Source of the DNA: Pseudomonas sp. ABC1 | GTDB lineage: Bacteria > Pseudomonadota > Gammaproteobacteria > Pseudomonadales > Pseudomonadaceae | NCBI RefSeq assembly: GCF_013395055.1 | Contig: NZ_CP058349.1 | Coordinates: 2,230,001 to 2,294,000, forward strand | Direction of reading: 5' to 3' | Length of the DNA stretch: 64,000 nucleotides | In this document: positions 26,972-35,580 of the stretch, in pieces | Position numbering within the stretch: the stretch's first letter is position 1 | Layout: every line of letters begins with the position of its first letter | Position numbers and translations under genes: made by a program | The notes under the pieces: generated by a model | Told to the model about the DNA's origin: nothing | What the model saw: the letters and a program-made list of their open reading frames with translations, nothing else | Database searches by the model: none

Positions 26972-26990
26972 GATAAGGATAAGAATTGAT
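26972..26990 (-). promoter_or_regulatory. Fur box upstream of sigma gene, module 3
   Basis: GATAAGGATAAGAATTGAT (plus strand) matches the 19-bp Fur consensus GATAATGATAATCATTATC at 13 positions. It lies 24-42 bp upstream of the GTG start of the module 3 sigma gene, where Fur-Fe2+ would block its promoter. Confidence 0.65.
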
Positions 26991-27106
26991 CGCGATTGTA
27001 GGCGGATGGCCCTGGTTTGCAAACGGCCTGTGCGCAAGAGCCGATGGATGCCCACAGGCCCGGTTCATCGCAGAGTGTGCAATTGCCTGCGCTTCCATCA
27101 GCGCTA

Positions 27107-27126
27107 TAGAATGAGAACGGTTTCCA
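27107..27126 (+). promoter_or_regulatory. Candidate Fur box upstream of sigma gene, module 4
   Basis: TAGAATGAGAACGGTTTCCA contains AATGAGAA and a partial dyad (TGAGAAC-G-GTTTCCA), matching the 19-bp consensus at about 11 positions. It lies 16 bp before the GTG start of the module 4 sigma gene. Confidence 0.45.
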
Positions 27127-27141
27127 TATCAGAGTGACACC

Positions 27142-27648
27142 GTGTCCAGAACCGCCCCCAGCAAACTGGGCTTCTTCTTCAGCGACCATCACCGATGGCT
27201 GCTGCAGCATGTACAGCGCCGTCTGAACAATCGCGCGGATGCCGAAGACACCGCCGCGGAAGCCTTTTGCCAACTGCTGGCCTCACGCGTCGACCCGGAC
27301 AGCATCGAACAGCCGCGGGCCTACCTCTCCACCATCGCCCGCCGGCTGATCTTCGACCGCCAGCGCCGCTGGAAGCTCGAACAGGCCTACCTGGAACGCC
27401 TTGCCCTGCTTCCCGAGGCACTCGCCCCTTCGCCGGAAGAAACCGCGCTGCTGCTCGAAGCGCTGCTCAGCATCGACCGCAGCCTCTGCGGCCTGCCGCG
27501 CGTGGTCAAGCAGGCCTTTCTCTACAGCCAGCTCGATGGCCTCAGCTACCGTGAGATCGCACAGCGCCTGGACGTTTCCGAACGCACCGTAGGTCGTTAC
27601 ATGACCCAGGCATTGCGCCAGTGCTACCTGGCGGAACCGGCGCAGTGA
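27142..27648 (+). CDS. FecI-type ECF sigma factor, module 4
   Basis: This 168-residue ECF sigma has region 2 at about residues 12-75 (FFSDHHRWLLQHVQRRLNNRADAEDTAAEAFCQLLA) and region 4 at about 110-160 (LDGLSYREIAQRLDVSERTVGRYM). GTG 27142 gives a compact family-length protein. It is more distant from the sigma factors of modules 2 and 3 than those are from each other. It is expected to direct transcription of receptor 4, which now lies 2.2 kb downstream because two unrelated genes intervene. Confidence 0.9.
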   Translation: MSRTAPSKLGFFFSDHHRWLLQHVQRRLNNRADAEDTAAEAFCQLLASRVDPDSIEQPRAYLSTIARRLIFDRQRRWKLEQAYLERLALLPEALAPSPEETALLLEALLSIDRSLCGLPRVVKQAFLYSQLDGLSYREIAQRLDVSERTVGRYMTQALRQCYLAEPAQ

Positions 27649-28589
27649 CGCTCGATACCGCTGCCGAACAGGCCATCGAGTGGATGGTGTTACTGCGTTC
27701 AGGCTCGGCGGACGCCGAAACCCTGGCGGGACTCGAAACCTGGCTGGCCGCCAGCCCGGCCCATGCCGAGGCCTGGCAACACCTCCAGCAACGCCTGGGG
27801 TCGCCTTACGACACCCTGCGCCGCCATGGCCAGGGCGAAGACGCCCGCGCCGTGCTGCTGCGCCCCCACACCTCGCGGCGCAACCTGTTACAGGCCCTCG
27901 CCGGTGTGGGCCTGGTTGGCGGCGGCCTGTGGCTGGCGGCGGGCAGTCGCCCTGGCCAGGCGTTGCTGGCCGACTACAGCAGCGCCACCGGCGAGCGGCG
28001 CAACGTCACGCTGACCGACGGCAGCCGTCTGTTTCTCAATGCCGCCAGCGCCGTCGACGTGGACTTCACCCCCCGGCAACGGCTATTGCACCTGCGCCAC
28101 GGAGAGCTGGTGGTGCAGGCCGCCGCCGATCCGGCACGCCCCCTGCGCGTACTGACCGCCGAGGGCGAGACACGGGCGCTGGGAACCCGCTTCCTGGTGC
28201 GCCAGGAGGCAGGCGCCACCCGCGTGGTGGTGTTGCAGCATGCCGTGCACATCAGCAATACCAGCGGCCAGGCCCTGGAACTACGCCAGGACCACGCGGC
28301 GCTGCTGCGCCCTGGCAGCATCGAGACGCTGCCGGAGCAGAACTACCGTGCCGACTGGCTGCAAGGTCGACTCAGCGTGCTGGACGAAACGCTGGAGTCC
28401 GTCATCGCATCGCTGCGCCCCTACCGCCACGGGCTGATCCGGGTCGACCCACGTGTCCGCCCCTTGCGTGTACAAGGCGTGTTCCCGCTGGACGACAGCG
28501 ATCGCACCCTGCTGGCCCTGGCCGAAACGCTGCCGATCCGCATCGAACACTACGGCCCCTGGATCACCCTGATCAGCCCTCGCGCCTGA
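27645..28589 (+). CDS. FecR-type transmembrane sigma regulator, module 4
   Basis: This is a 314-residue FecR starting at GTG 27645, overlapping the sigma stop (GTGA). The DUF4880 domain is about residues 5-50 (AIEWMVLLRSGSADAETLAGLETWLAASPAHAEAW). A membrane segment at about 82-103 (LLQALAGVGLVGGGLWLAAGS) is followed by the periplasmic FecR domain (ERRNVTLTDGSRLFLNAASAVDVDF, TRALGTRFLV) and the STN-like C-terminus (VQGVFPLDDSDRTLLALAETLP). Unlike the other three modules, its receptor gene does not follow directly. Confidence 0.91.
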   Translation: MTLDTAAEQAIEWMVLLRSGSADAETLAGLETWLAASPAHAEAWQHLQQRLGSPYDTLRRHGQGEDARAVLLRPHTSRRNLLQALAGVGLVGGGLWLAAGSRPGQALLADYSSATGERRNVTLTDGSRLFLNAASAVDVDFTPRQRLLHLRHGELVVQAAADPARPLRVLTAEGETRALGTRFLVRQEAGATRVVVLQHAVHISNTSGQALELRQDHAALLRPGSIETLPEQNYRADWLQGRLSVLDETLESVIASLRPYRHGLIRVDPRVRPLRVQGVFPLDDSDRTLLALAETLPIRIEHYGPWITLISPRA

Positions 28590-28674
28590 GCGGAAAGCTT
28601 CGAGGGTAGGTTTACGGCCTCCTTCCATTTGGGTCGTTCGTTCCGGAGAAAGCGCCTTGCATAGCCATCGAGAC

Positions 28675-28706
28675 GAATATACGATTCATATACATTCCAT
28701 ATATTC
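28675..28706 (+). promoter_or_regulatory. AT-rich inverted repeat, likely operator of the ParD-like/MetAP pair
   Basis: GAATATA (28675-28681) and TATATTC (28700-28706) form a perfect 7-bp dyad within a strikingly AT-rich stretch ending 9 bp before the ParD-like gene. ATTCATATA and ATTCCATATA are further related words inside it. A ribbon-helix-helix protein could bind here. Confidence 0.45.
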
Positions 28707-28715
28707 GAGATTGAC

Positions 28716-28922
28716 ATGGGCATTGTGAACATCGACGACGACCTGCACGACCAGATACGCAAGGCGAGTGCCGTGACGTGTCGATCCATCAACGCGCAGG
28801 CGGCCTTCTGGATCAAGGTCGGCATGCTGTGTGAAATGAATCCGACGCTGACCTTCAATGAAGTCGTCGTGCAGGAGCTTCGGGCCGCTGGCGTCGAAGC
28901 CCAGGCTGTCAGGGCGCTTTGA
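28716..28922 (+). CDS. ParD-like (ribbon-helix-helix) small protein
   Basis: This 68-residue protein opens with GIVNIDDDLHDQIRKASAVTCRSINAQAAFWIKVGM, a ribbon-helix-helix layout (short strand, two helices) of the ParD-like antitoxin family. The second half (TFNEVVVQELRAAGVEAQAV) is a helix that could contact a partner. It is followed one base later by a methionine aminopeptidase gene, so the two are coupled. No ParE toxin is present. Whether it acts as an antitoxin, a repressor or a regulator of the aminopeptidase cannot be told from sequence. Confidence 0.75.
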   Translation: MGIVNIDDDLHDQIRKASAVTCRSINAQAAFWIKVGMLCEMNPTLTFNEVVVQELRAAGVEAQAVRAL

Positions 28923-28923
28923 G

Positions 28924-29691
28924 ATGACCAAGCGCCCGGAGGAAATCGCACTGCTGGCAGAGTCGGGACGACTGCTGGCGAGCGTGTTCGGCTACCTGGA
29001 TCGGTTGAACCTGATCGGCATGTCGACCCTGCAAGTCAACGACATGGCTGAGCACTTCATCGTGAACGAACTCAAGGCACGCCCGGCGAGCAAGGGGCAG
29101 TATGGATTCGCCTATGCCCTGAACGCCTCGCGTAACAACGTCGTTTGCCACGGTGTCCCATCTGCCACGGAAATCCTGCAGAACGGAGACATCGTCAACT
29201 TCGACATCACGCTGGAAAAGAATGGGTTCATCGCCGATTCCAGCAAGACGTACCTCATCGGCGAAGTGTCCTTGCCGGCAACGCGGCTTGTGCAGGTGAC
29301 CTACGAAGCCATGTGGAAAGGCATCAACGCCGTTCGCCCAGGCAACCGGCTTGGCGATATAGGCCATGCCATCGAGCGCCACGCCCGACAAAACGGCTAC
29401 TCCGTCGTGCGGGAGTATTGCGGGCATGGCATTGGTCGTGAAATGCACGAACCACCCGAGGTGCTGCATTGGGGCCGCCCCAGGACCGGGCTGCTATTGC
29501 GCGAAGGCATGGTGTTCACCATCGAGCCAATGATCAACCAGGGACGTGACGCCGTCCGCACCAAAGGGGATGGCTGGACTGTCGTCACACTGGACGGGAC
29601 GTTGTCCGCCCAATTCGAGCACACGGTGGCCGTGACGCGAGACGGTGTGCAGGTCTTGACGCTCAGACCCGAAGAAAGGCCGACGGGCTGA
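28924..29691 (+). CDS. map: Type I methionine aminopeptidase (probably an extra copy)
   Basis: This 255-residue metallopeptidase removes N-terminal methionine. All metal ligands are visible: D94 (VNFDITL), D105 (FIADSSK), H168 (GHGIGREMHE), E201 (FTIEPM) and E232 (QFEHTVAV), with H76 in the substrate loop VVCHGVP. The family usually reads HGDTSKMF where this has IADSSKTYL. Housekeeping map normally sits by rpsB-tsf, so this is probably a second copy. With the ParD-like gene it is inserted between fecR and the receptor of module 4. GC content appears lower than in flanking genes. Confidence 0.9.
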   Translation: MTKRPEEIALLAESGRLLASVFGYLDRLNLIGMSTLQVNDMAEHFIVNELKARPASKGQYGFAYALNASRNNVVCHGVPSATEILQNGDIVNFDITLEKNGFIADSSKTYLIGEVSLPATRLVQVTYEAMWKGINAVRPGNRLGDIGHAIERHARQNGYSVVREYCGHGIGREMHEPPEVLHWGRPRTGLLLREGMVFTIEPMINQGRDAVRTKGDGWTVVTLDGTLSAQFEHTVAVTRDGVQVLTLRPEERPTG

Positions 29692-29724
29692 AGCAACCCG
29701 GCAGGAAAGCCTCTGCGGCGTGCG

Positions 29725-29752
29725 CAGAAAAAACATTCCCATCCGTGTCCGG
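29725..29752 (+). promoter_or_regulatory. Candidate ECF-sigma promoter of receptor 4
   Basis: GAAAAAACATTCCCAT followed by CCGTGTCCGG resembles the blocks before receptors 2 and 3 (A-tract, CCCAT, TGTC), though the spacing is 13 instead of 16. TCTCCTGAAA further down is also shared with receptor 2. It lies downstream of the inserted MetAP gene, so the receptor keeps its own promoter. Confidence 0.4.
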
Positions 29753-29806
29753 TTTTCATTTCTCATTTCACCTATCTCCTGAAAGCACGCATAACAGGAG
29801 AGCTTC

Positions 29807-32239
29807 ATGCACAAGCCCTGGCCCCTCGCCATCGCCCTATCACTGGCCCTGCTCGGCCCCACCGCCCATGCCACCGATGCGGCGGAAGTCCGCCAGCAGG
29901 CCGTCGCATTCAACCTGCCGGCCGACAGCCTGGCCAATACCCTGAACGCCATCGCACGCCAGACCGGCCAGGTCATCGCCCTCGACCCGGCCCTGGTGCA
30001 AGGCAAGCAGGCCCCGGCCATTCGCGGCAACTTCTCGCCCCTCCAGGCCCTGCAACGCGCACTGGACGGCAGCGATCTGGAACTGCGCGTCACCGGCAGC
30101 GGCAACTTCAGCGTCCAGCCCGCCAGCAGCGGCGGCAGTGCCCTGGAGCTGGGCGCCACCAGCATCAACAGCGGCCTGCTGCTGGGCGCGACCAGCGAGG
30201 GCAGCGGCTCCTATGCGGCGCGCGCCGTCAGCATCGGCAAAAGCACCCAGACACTCAGGGAAATCCCGCAGTCGGTCAGCGTCATGACCCGCAAGCTCAT
30301 GGATGAAAAGAACCTGACCAGCCTGGAACAGGTCATGGCCAAGACACCCGGCATCACCTTCGGCCAACGCAACTTCGGCGCCCACGTGTTCCAGTCACGC
30401 GGCTTCGTGCTCGATGAAAGCAGCTACCTGATGGACGGCGTCCCGGGGCAGGCCTACACCGTGACTGGCTGGCTGCCGCCGGACACGGCGATCTACGACC
30501 GTGTCGAAGTGCTGCGTGGCGCGGCCGGCCTGCTGGTCGGTGCCGGCAACCCCGGTGGCGCGGTGAACCTGGTGCGCAAGCGCCCGACGGCGACCCCGCA
30601 ATTCTCCATCACCGCCCGCGCCGGCTCCTGGGACAACTACCGGCTCGACCTGGATGGCAGCGGTAGCCTGAATGACGCGGGCACCCTGCGTGGACGCCTG
30701 GTCACCGCCTACGAAGACAAAGGCTCCTACCTGGACGAGAAGAAATCCCGGACGCCGCTGCTGTACGGCATCGTCGAAGCGGACCTTGGCAGCGACACCA
30801 CGCTGACCCTGAGCCTGCGTCGCCAGACCGGCAAGATCAACGGCTATTCGATCTTCGGCCTGCCGCGCTACAGCGATGGCACGGCGCCGAACATCTCGCG
30901 CTCCACCGCCCTGGTGCAGGACTGGAACAGCCATGAAACCCGCATGAACGAAGCCTTCGCCGAGGTCGAGCACCGCTTCAACGACACCTGGAGCAACAAG
31001 ACCTCGCTGACCTACTCGGACGGTGGCTTCAAACAGGCCATCGCCTATGCGCGCGGGCCTCTCGACCCGGTCACTCATGCGGGCTCGACATTCCGCGGCG
31101 TGCAATTCCGTCACCTTGACGTGAAAAGCATCGGCGCGGACACCCACTTCGAAGGCAACTTCGACGCCTTCGGCCTGACCCATCAACTGGTCCTGGGCGC
31201 CAACTGGTCCCGCCAGAACGTGACGGACAAGATGGCCGACATCTTCTTCTCCAGTGCCGACCGCGTACCGGTGAACATCTTCGACGTCGATCACCATGCC
31301 TTCGCCAAGCCGGCCCGACCGGCCTGGACCTCCGTCACCGACCTGGTCGACGAACAGTCTGGCATCTATGCCAATACGCGCCTGCGCCTGTCCGAACCGC
31401 TGAGCCTGGTGCTCGGTGCGCGCGTCAGCTGGTACAACTACGACTTCAAGTACAAGATCGGCGCTGGCGACTACACCACCAAGGAAAGCGGCCAGTTCAC
31501 GCCGTTTGCCGGCCTGATCTACGACCTCGACCAGAACTGGTCCTGGTACGCCAGCTACTCGGACATTTTCCTGCCACAGAGCCGCTACCGCGATATCGGT
31601 GGCTCGCCGCTCAAGCCCGCCATCGGCGCCAGCTATGAAACCGGCGTCAAGGGCGAACTGTTCGACAAGCGCCTGAACCTCGCCCTCGCACTGTTCTACG
31701 TGAAGCAGGAAGACGTCTCCCAGGCGGATGACGAGGCCTACGCGGCAGGTATCCGCTGCACCGGCAACGACGCCTACGGCACCTGCTACAACAACGGCTC
31801 CATCCAGCGCAGCAAGGGCTTCGATGTGGAGGCCAGCGGCGAACTGCTGCCAGGCCTGCAAGTCATGGGTGGCTACACCTTCAACATGACACGCCAGAAC
31901 AGCGGCGGCCCGGTGTCCAGCGAAACGCCCAAGCACCTGGCGCGCCTGTCGACCAGCTATATCGTTCCCGGGAGCCTGGAACGCCTCACCGTGGGCGGCG
32001 GCGTTTCCGCGCAATCGCGTTATGAGAACGAAACCTCGACCGGTCGCAAATACGGTGCTTCGGGCCGTGCGATCTGGGATGCCCGGGTCGCCTGGAAACT
32101 CGACCCGCACTGGCAGGTCAGCCTGACCGGGGAAAACCTGTTCGACCGCAAGTACTACATGTCGGCGGATGGCCTGGACCGGGTCAACCTGTTCGGCGAA
32201 CCCCGCAGCTATGTCGTGACGCTGCGCGGCGACTTCTGA
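29807..32239 (+). CDS. TonB-dependent siderophore receptor with STN domain, module 4
   Basis: This 810-residue transducer has a signal peptide (about residues 1-22, ending AHA), STN domain (about 32-105, AFNLPADSLANTLNAIARQTGQ), plug (IPQSVSVMTRKLMDEKN to GGAVNLVRKRP) and barrel ending LRGDF. It is a paralogue of receptor 2 over most of its length (for example TRLRLSEPLSLVLGARVSWYNY and IQRSKGFDVEASGE). It is high-GC throughout, unlike receptors 1 and 3. AGGAG precedes the ATG. The ligand is unknown. Confidence 0.93.
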   Translation: MHKPWPLAIALSLALLGPTAHATDAAEVRQQAVAFNLPADSLANTLNAIARQTGQVIALDPALVQGKQAPAIRGNFSPLQALQRALDGSDLELRVTGSGNFSVQPASSGGSALELGATSINSGLLLGATSEGSGSYAARAVSIGKSTQTLREIPQSVSVMTRKLMDEKNLTSLEQVMAKTPGITFGQRNFGAHVFQSRGFVLDESSYLMDGVPGQAYTVTGWLPPDTAIYDRVEVLRGAAGLLVGAGNPGGAVNLVRKRPTATPQFSITARAGSWDNYRLDLDGSGSLNDAGTLRGRLVTAYEDKGSYLDEKKSRTPLLYGIVEADLGSDTTLTLSLRRQTGKINGYSIFGLPRYSDGTAPNISRSTALVQDWNSHETRMNEAFAEVEHRFNDTWSNKTSLTYSDGGFKQAIAYARGPLDPVTHAGSTFRGVQFRHLDVKSIGADTHFEGNFDAFGLTHQLVLGANWSRQNVTDKMADIFFSSADRVPVNIFDVDHHAFAKPARPAWTSVTDLVDEQSGIYANTRLRLSEPLSLVLGARVSWYNYDFKYKIGAGDYTTKESGQFTPFAGLIYDLDQNWSWYASYSDIFLPQSRYRDIGGSPLKPAIGASYETGVKGELFDKRLNLALALFYVKQEDVSQADDEAYAAGIRCTGNDAYGTCYNNGSIQRSKGFDVEASGELLPGLQVMGGYTFNMTRQNSGGPVSSETPKHLARLSTSYIVPGSLERLTVGGGVSAQSRYENETSTGRKYGASGRAIWDARVAWKLDPHWQVSLTGENLFDRKYYMSADGLDRVNLFGEPRSYVVTLRGDF

Positions 32240-32351
32240 CGCACTGGCAGGACGGGTGTCGCGCTGCGGCGCCCGTCCGCGTTCCGCCAGGGCCATTTCG
32301 GTTATCCCCACCGCTGCGTGCATAATGGCGCCGTCCCATAGGCGCACCGGC

Positions 32352-34166
32352 ATGACCCTGACGCACACACCCATTTCCAGGCGCCCCCGCTGGCGCAACC
32401 TGGCGTTGCTCGCACTGCTGCTGGCACCGTTGCTCTGGCCCGTGCAACGGCTGGCCGAGCGTTACTACGTCAACGAGCTGACCGAGCAGAACCGCCAGAC
32501 CCTCGACCTCTACGTCGCCAACCTGCTCGGCACACTGCGCCGCTATGAAGTCATGCCCCGCATTCTCGGCGAGCTGCCGACGATCCGCGCCGCGCTCTAC
32601 CAGGCCGACGACCCGCAGACCCTGGACCAGGCCAACCGCCGCCTGAACGAACTGCGCAAGGAAACCGGCGCCGACGTCATCTACCTGATGGACACCGAAG
32701 GCTACGCGCTGGCCTCTTCCAACTGGGCCGAATACGACAGTTTCGTGGGCCGCAACTTCTCCTTCCGGCCCTATTTCATCGAAGCCCTGGAAGGCAAGCT
32801 GGGGCGCTTCTTCGGCCTCGGCAACACCTCCGGCAAGCGTGGCTACTACTTCGGCTCGGCGGTGCGCGACGGCGAGCGCATCCTCGGCGTGCTGGTGGTC
32901 AAGGTGGACCTCGACCACACCGAACGGCTCTGGGGCAACACACCGGAACGACTCCTGGTGACCGACAACTTCGGTGTCGTGATCCTTACCTCGCAGGATG
33001 CGTGGCGGTTTCGCGCCAGCCGTGCGCTGGACTTCGACGAGCGCGAGCAGATCGCCTTCAACCAGCCCTACCCGACCCTGTCACCGCAGGACCTGACGCT
33101 GGACATCAACCGCTGGCTGATCCAGAGCCACGAGTTGCGCGAGATCGACTGGACCGTGCGCATCCTTGCGCCGATGTCCATGGTCGAGCGCCCCGTGCGC
33201 ACGGCGGTCGCCATCGGCGGCGCCACCCTGCTGGCGTTGCTGCTGTGGCTGGGGCTGCTGATGCAGCGTCGGCGGCACTTCATCGAACGGCTCAACCTCG
33301 ATGCCCAGGCGCGCCAGCAACTGGAACAGCGGGTGCAGGAGCGCACCCGCGACCTGGAGTCCCTCAACAGCCGCCTGAAAACGGAAGTGCTGGAACGCGA
33401 ACACACCCAGCAGGAGCTGGTGCGCGCCCAGGACGAGCTGGTGCAGGCCGGCAAGCTCTCGGCGCTGGGCACCATGTCCGCCAGCATCAGCCATGAACTG
33501 AACCAGCCACTGGCGGCGATCCGCAGCTATGCCGACAACGCCGGCGTACTGCTCGACCACCAGCGCAACGACGAGGCCCGCGACAACCTGCAACGCATCA
33601 GCGAGCTGACCGCACGCATGGCCTCGATCATCGCCCACCTGCGCGCCTTCGCCCGCCGCGATCGTCATGCACCGGAGCGGGTGGCGCTGCAACCGGCCAT
33701 CGACGATGCCCTGGCGCTGCTGGCCAAGCGCCGCCAGTCGATGGGCGTCGAACTGATCCGCGACCTGCCCGAGGCCACGCTCTGGGTGCAGGCCGGAGAA
33801 ACCCGCCTGCGGCAGATCCTCTCCAACCTGCTGGCCAATGCCCTCGATGCCCTCGGCGAACGGCCATTGCCACGGCGTATCTGGCTCAGCGCCGGCCAGG
33901 TGGACGACGGCGTGCGGCTGGTCCTGCGCGACAACGGCCCCGGCTTCAGCAGCGAAGCCATCGCCCGCGCCCGCGAGCCTTTCTTCACCACCAAGACCAG
34001 CGCCCAGGGCCTCGGCCTCGGCCTGGCGATCTGCGATACCCTGGTGCGTGCGCTGGATGGCGAACTGGAGTTCTCCAACCACCCCGAAGGCGGCGCCCAA
34101 CTGACCCTGCGGCTGCGTCTGGCGCAACCGGCAACGGCCTTTCCCACCGAGGATTATCTGCAATGA
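32352..34166 (+). CDS. dctB: C4-dicarboxylate sensor histidine kinase
   Basis: This 604-residue DctB-type kinase senses succinate, fumarate or malate outside and phosphorylates DctD. TM1 is at about residues 15-37. A periplasmic double-PDC sensor (about 40-280, with GRNFSFRPYF and YYFGSAV) follows, then TM2 (about 283-304), a coiled coil (about 315-365), the HisKA box ISHELNQPLAAIRSYADNA with H381, and the HATPase_c domain with N box LSNLLANALDAL, DNGPGF and GLGLGLAI. ATG 32352 gives a short cytoplasmic lead before TM1. The dctD gene overlaps its stop as ATGA. Confidence 0.95.
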   Translation: MTLTHTPISRRPRWRNLALLALLLAPLLWPVQRLAERYYVNELTEQNRQTLDLYVANLLGTLRRYEVMPRILGELPTIRAALYQADDPQTLDQANRRLNELRKETGADVIYLMDTEGYALASSNWAEYDSFVGRNFSFRPYFIEALEGKLGRFFGLGNTSGKRGYYFGSAVRDGERILGVLVVKVDLDHTERLWGNTPERLLVTDNFGVVILTSQDAWRFRASRALDFDEREQIAFNQPYPTLSPQDLTLDINRWLIQSHELREIDWTVRILAPMSMVERPVRTAVAIGGATLLALLLWLGLLMQRRRHFIERLNLDAQARQQLEQRVQERTRDLESLNSRLKTEVLEREHTQQELVRAQDELVQAGKLSALGTMSASISHELNQPLAAIRSYADNAGVLLDHQRNDEARDNLQRISELTARMASIIAHLRAFARRDRHAPERVALQPAIDDALALLAKRRQSMGVELIRDLPEATLWVQAGETRLRQILSNLLANALDALGERPLPRRIWLSAGQVDDGVRLVLRDNGPGFSSEAIARAREPFFTTKTSAQGLGLGLAICDTLVRALDGELEFSNHPEGGAQLTLRLRLAQPATAFPTEDYLQ

Positions 34167-35557
34167 GCGACAGCCCGATCGACAACCAGACCCAGGTCGT
34201 GCTGATCGACGATGACCCACACCTGCGCAAGGCCCTGAGCCAGACCCTCGACCTCGCCGGACTGAAGGTGGTCAGCCTGGGCGACGCGCGCGGCCTGGAC
34301 GGCAGCCTGCCGGCGGACTGGCCGGGTGTGGTGGTCAGCGACATCCGCATGGCCGGCATCGACGGCATGCACCTGCTGGAACAATTGCAGGCCCGCGACA
34401 GCGAACTGCCGGTGCTGCTGATCACCGGCCATGGCGATATCCAGCTGGCGGTGCAGGCCATGCGCGCCGGCGCCTATGACTTCCTGGAAAAACCCTTCCC
34501 CAGCGATGCGCTGCTGGAGAGCGTGCGCCGTGCCCTGGCCCTGCGCAAACTGGTGCTGGACAACCGCAGCCTGCGCCTGGCGCTGGCGGACCGGCAGCAG
34601 TTGTCCGCCCGCCTGCTGGGCCAGTCCACCGGCATGCAGCGCCTGCGCGAGCAGATCGGCGCACTGGCCGGAACCCAGGCCGACGTACTCATCCTCGGCG
34701 AAACCGGCGCCGGCAAGGAGGTGGTGGCGCGCGCGCTGCACGACCTGTCGAGCCGGCGCAACGGCCCGTTCGTCGCCATCAATGCCGGCGCACTGGCCGA
34801 ATCGGTGGTGGAGAGCGAGCTGTTCGGCCATGAGCCGGGGGCGTTCACCGGCGCGCAGAAGCGCCGCATCGGCAAGTTCGAATTCGCCAATGGCGGCACG
34901 TTGTTCCTCGACGAGATCGAGAGCATGAGCCTGGAGGTGCAGGTCAAGCTGCTGCGCATGCTGCAAGAGCGCGTGGTCGAGCGCCTCGGCGGCAACCTGC
35001 TGATCCCGCTGGATATCCGCGTGATCGCCGCGACCAAGGAGGACCTGCGCCAGGCGGCGGACCAGGGCCGCTTCCGCGCCGACCTCTATTACCGGCTGAA
35101 CGTCGCGCCGCTGCGCATACCGCCGCTGCGCGAGCGCAATGACGACACCCTGGTGCTGTTCCAGCATTTCAGCGAGGCGGCGGCGGAGCGCCACGGCCTG
35201 GCGAACCGCGAGCTGCGCCCGGAGCATCGGGCCCAGTTGCTGTTGCACAACTGGCCAGGCAACGTCCGCGAACTGCAAAACACGGCGGAACGCTTCGCCC
35301 TCGGCCTGGACCTCGGCCTGGATGACGCGGTAGGAGAGCCTGCCGAGGCGCTACAAGAGAGTGCCGGCAACCTGGCCCGCCAGGTGGAAGCCTTCGAGCG
35401 CAGCCTGATCGCCGCGGAACTGGCCCGCCCCCATGGCTCCTTGCGCAGCGTCGCCGAATCCCTGGGCCTGCCACGCAAGACCCTGCACGACAAACTGCGC
35501 AAGCACGGACTCAACTTCAACGAACATGGCGGAAGCTCGCCGCCCGAAAACGACTGA
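34163..35557 (+). CDS. dctD: C4-dicarboxylate sigma54-dependent response regulator
   Basis: This 464-residue NtrC-family activator has a receiver domain (residues 10-125) with acidic pocket DDD16-18, phospho-acceptor D60 (VVSDIRM) and K110 (LEKPFP). The AAA+ domain (about 150-380) has Walker A GETGAGKE, the sigma54-contact loop GAFTGA (226-231) and Walker B GGTLFLDEIE. A Fis-type helix-turn-helix lies at about 420-455 (GSLRSVAESLGLPRKTLHDKLRKHG). Its targets are the dctPQM genes directly downstream, which have a sigma54 promoter. Confidence 0.96.
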   Translation: MSDSPIDNQTQVVLIDDDPHLRKALSQTLDLAGLKVVSLGDARGLDGSLPADWPGVVVSDIRMAGIDGMHLLEQLQARDSELPVLLITGHGDIQLAVQAMRAGAYDFLEKPFPSDALLESVRRALALRKLVLDNRSLRLALADRQQLSARLLGQSTGMQRLREQIGALAGTQADVLILGETGAGKEVVARALHDLSSRRNGPFVAINAGALAESVVESELFGHEPGAFTGAQKRRIGKFEFANGGTLFLDEIESMSLEVQVKLLRMLQERVVERLGGNLLIPLDIRVIAATKEDLRQAADQGRFRADLYYRLNVAPLRIPPLRERNDDTLVLFQHFSEAAAERHGLANRELRPEHRAQLLLHNWPGNVRELQNTAERFALGLDLGLDDAVGEPAEALQESAGNLARQVEAFERSLIAAELARPHGSLRSVAESLGLPRKTLHDKLRKHGLNFNEHGGSSPPEND

Positions 35558-35580
35558 TTGGCGGAAATCCGCCAATCAGT
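35553..35580. promoter_or_regulatory. Perfect 13-bp palindrome, likely DctD upstream activating site
   Basis: ACTGATTGGCGGA-AA-TCCGCCAATCAGT is a perfect 13-bp inverted repeat overlapping the dctD stop. A partial second copy, TTCCGCCAAG, lies at 35607-35616. The position, about 125-150 bp upstream of the -24/-12 promoter, suits an enhancer site. A weak terminator role for dctBD is the alternative. Confidence 0.6.

Noticed and set aside
30395..32398. 667-codon open frame on the minus strand
   Set aside because: Antisense to receptor 4.
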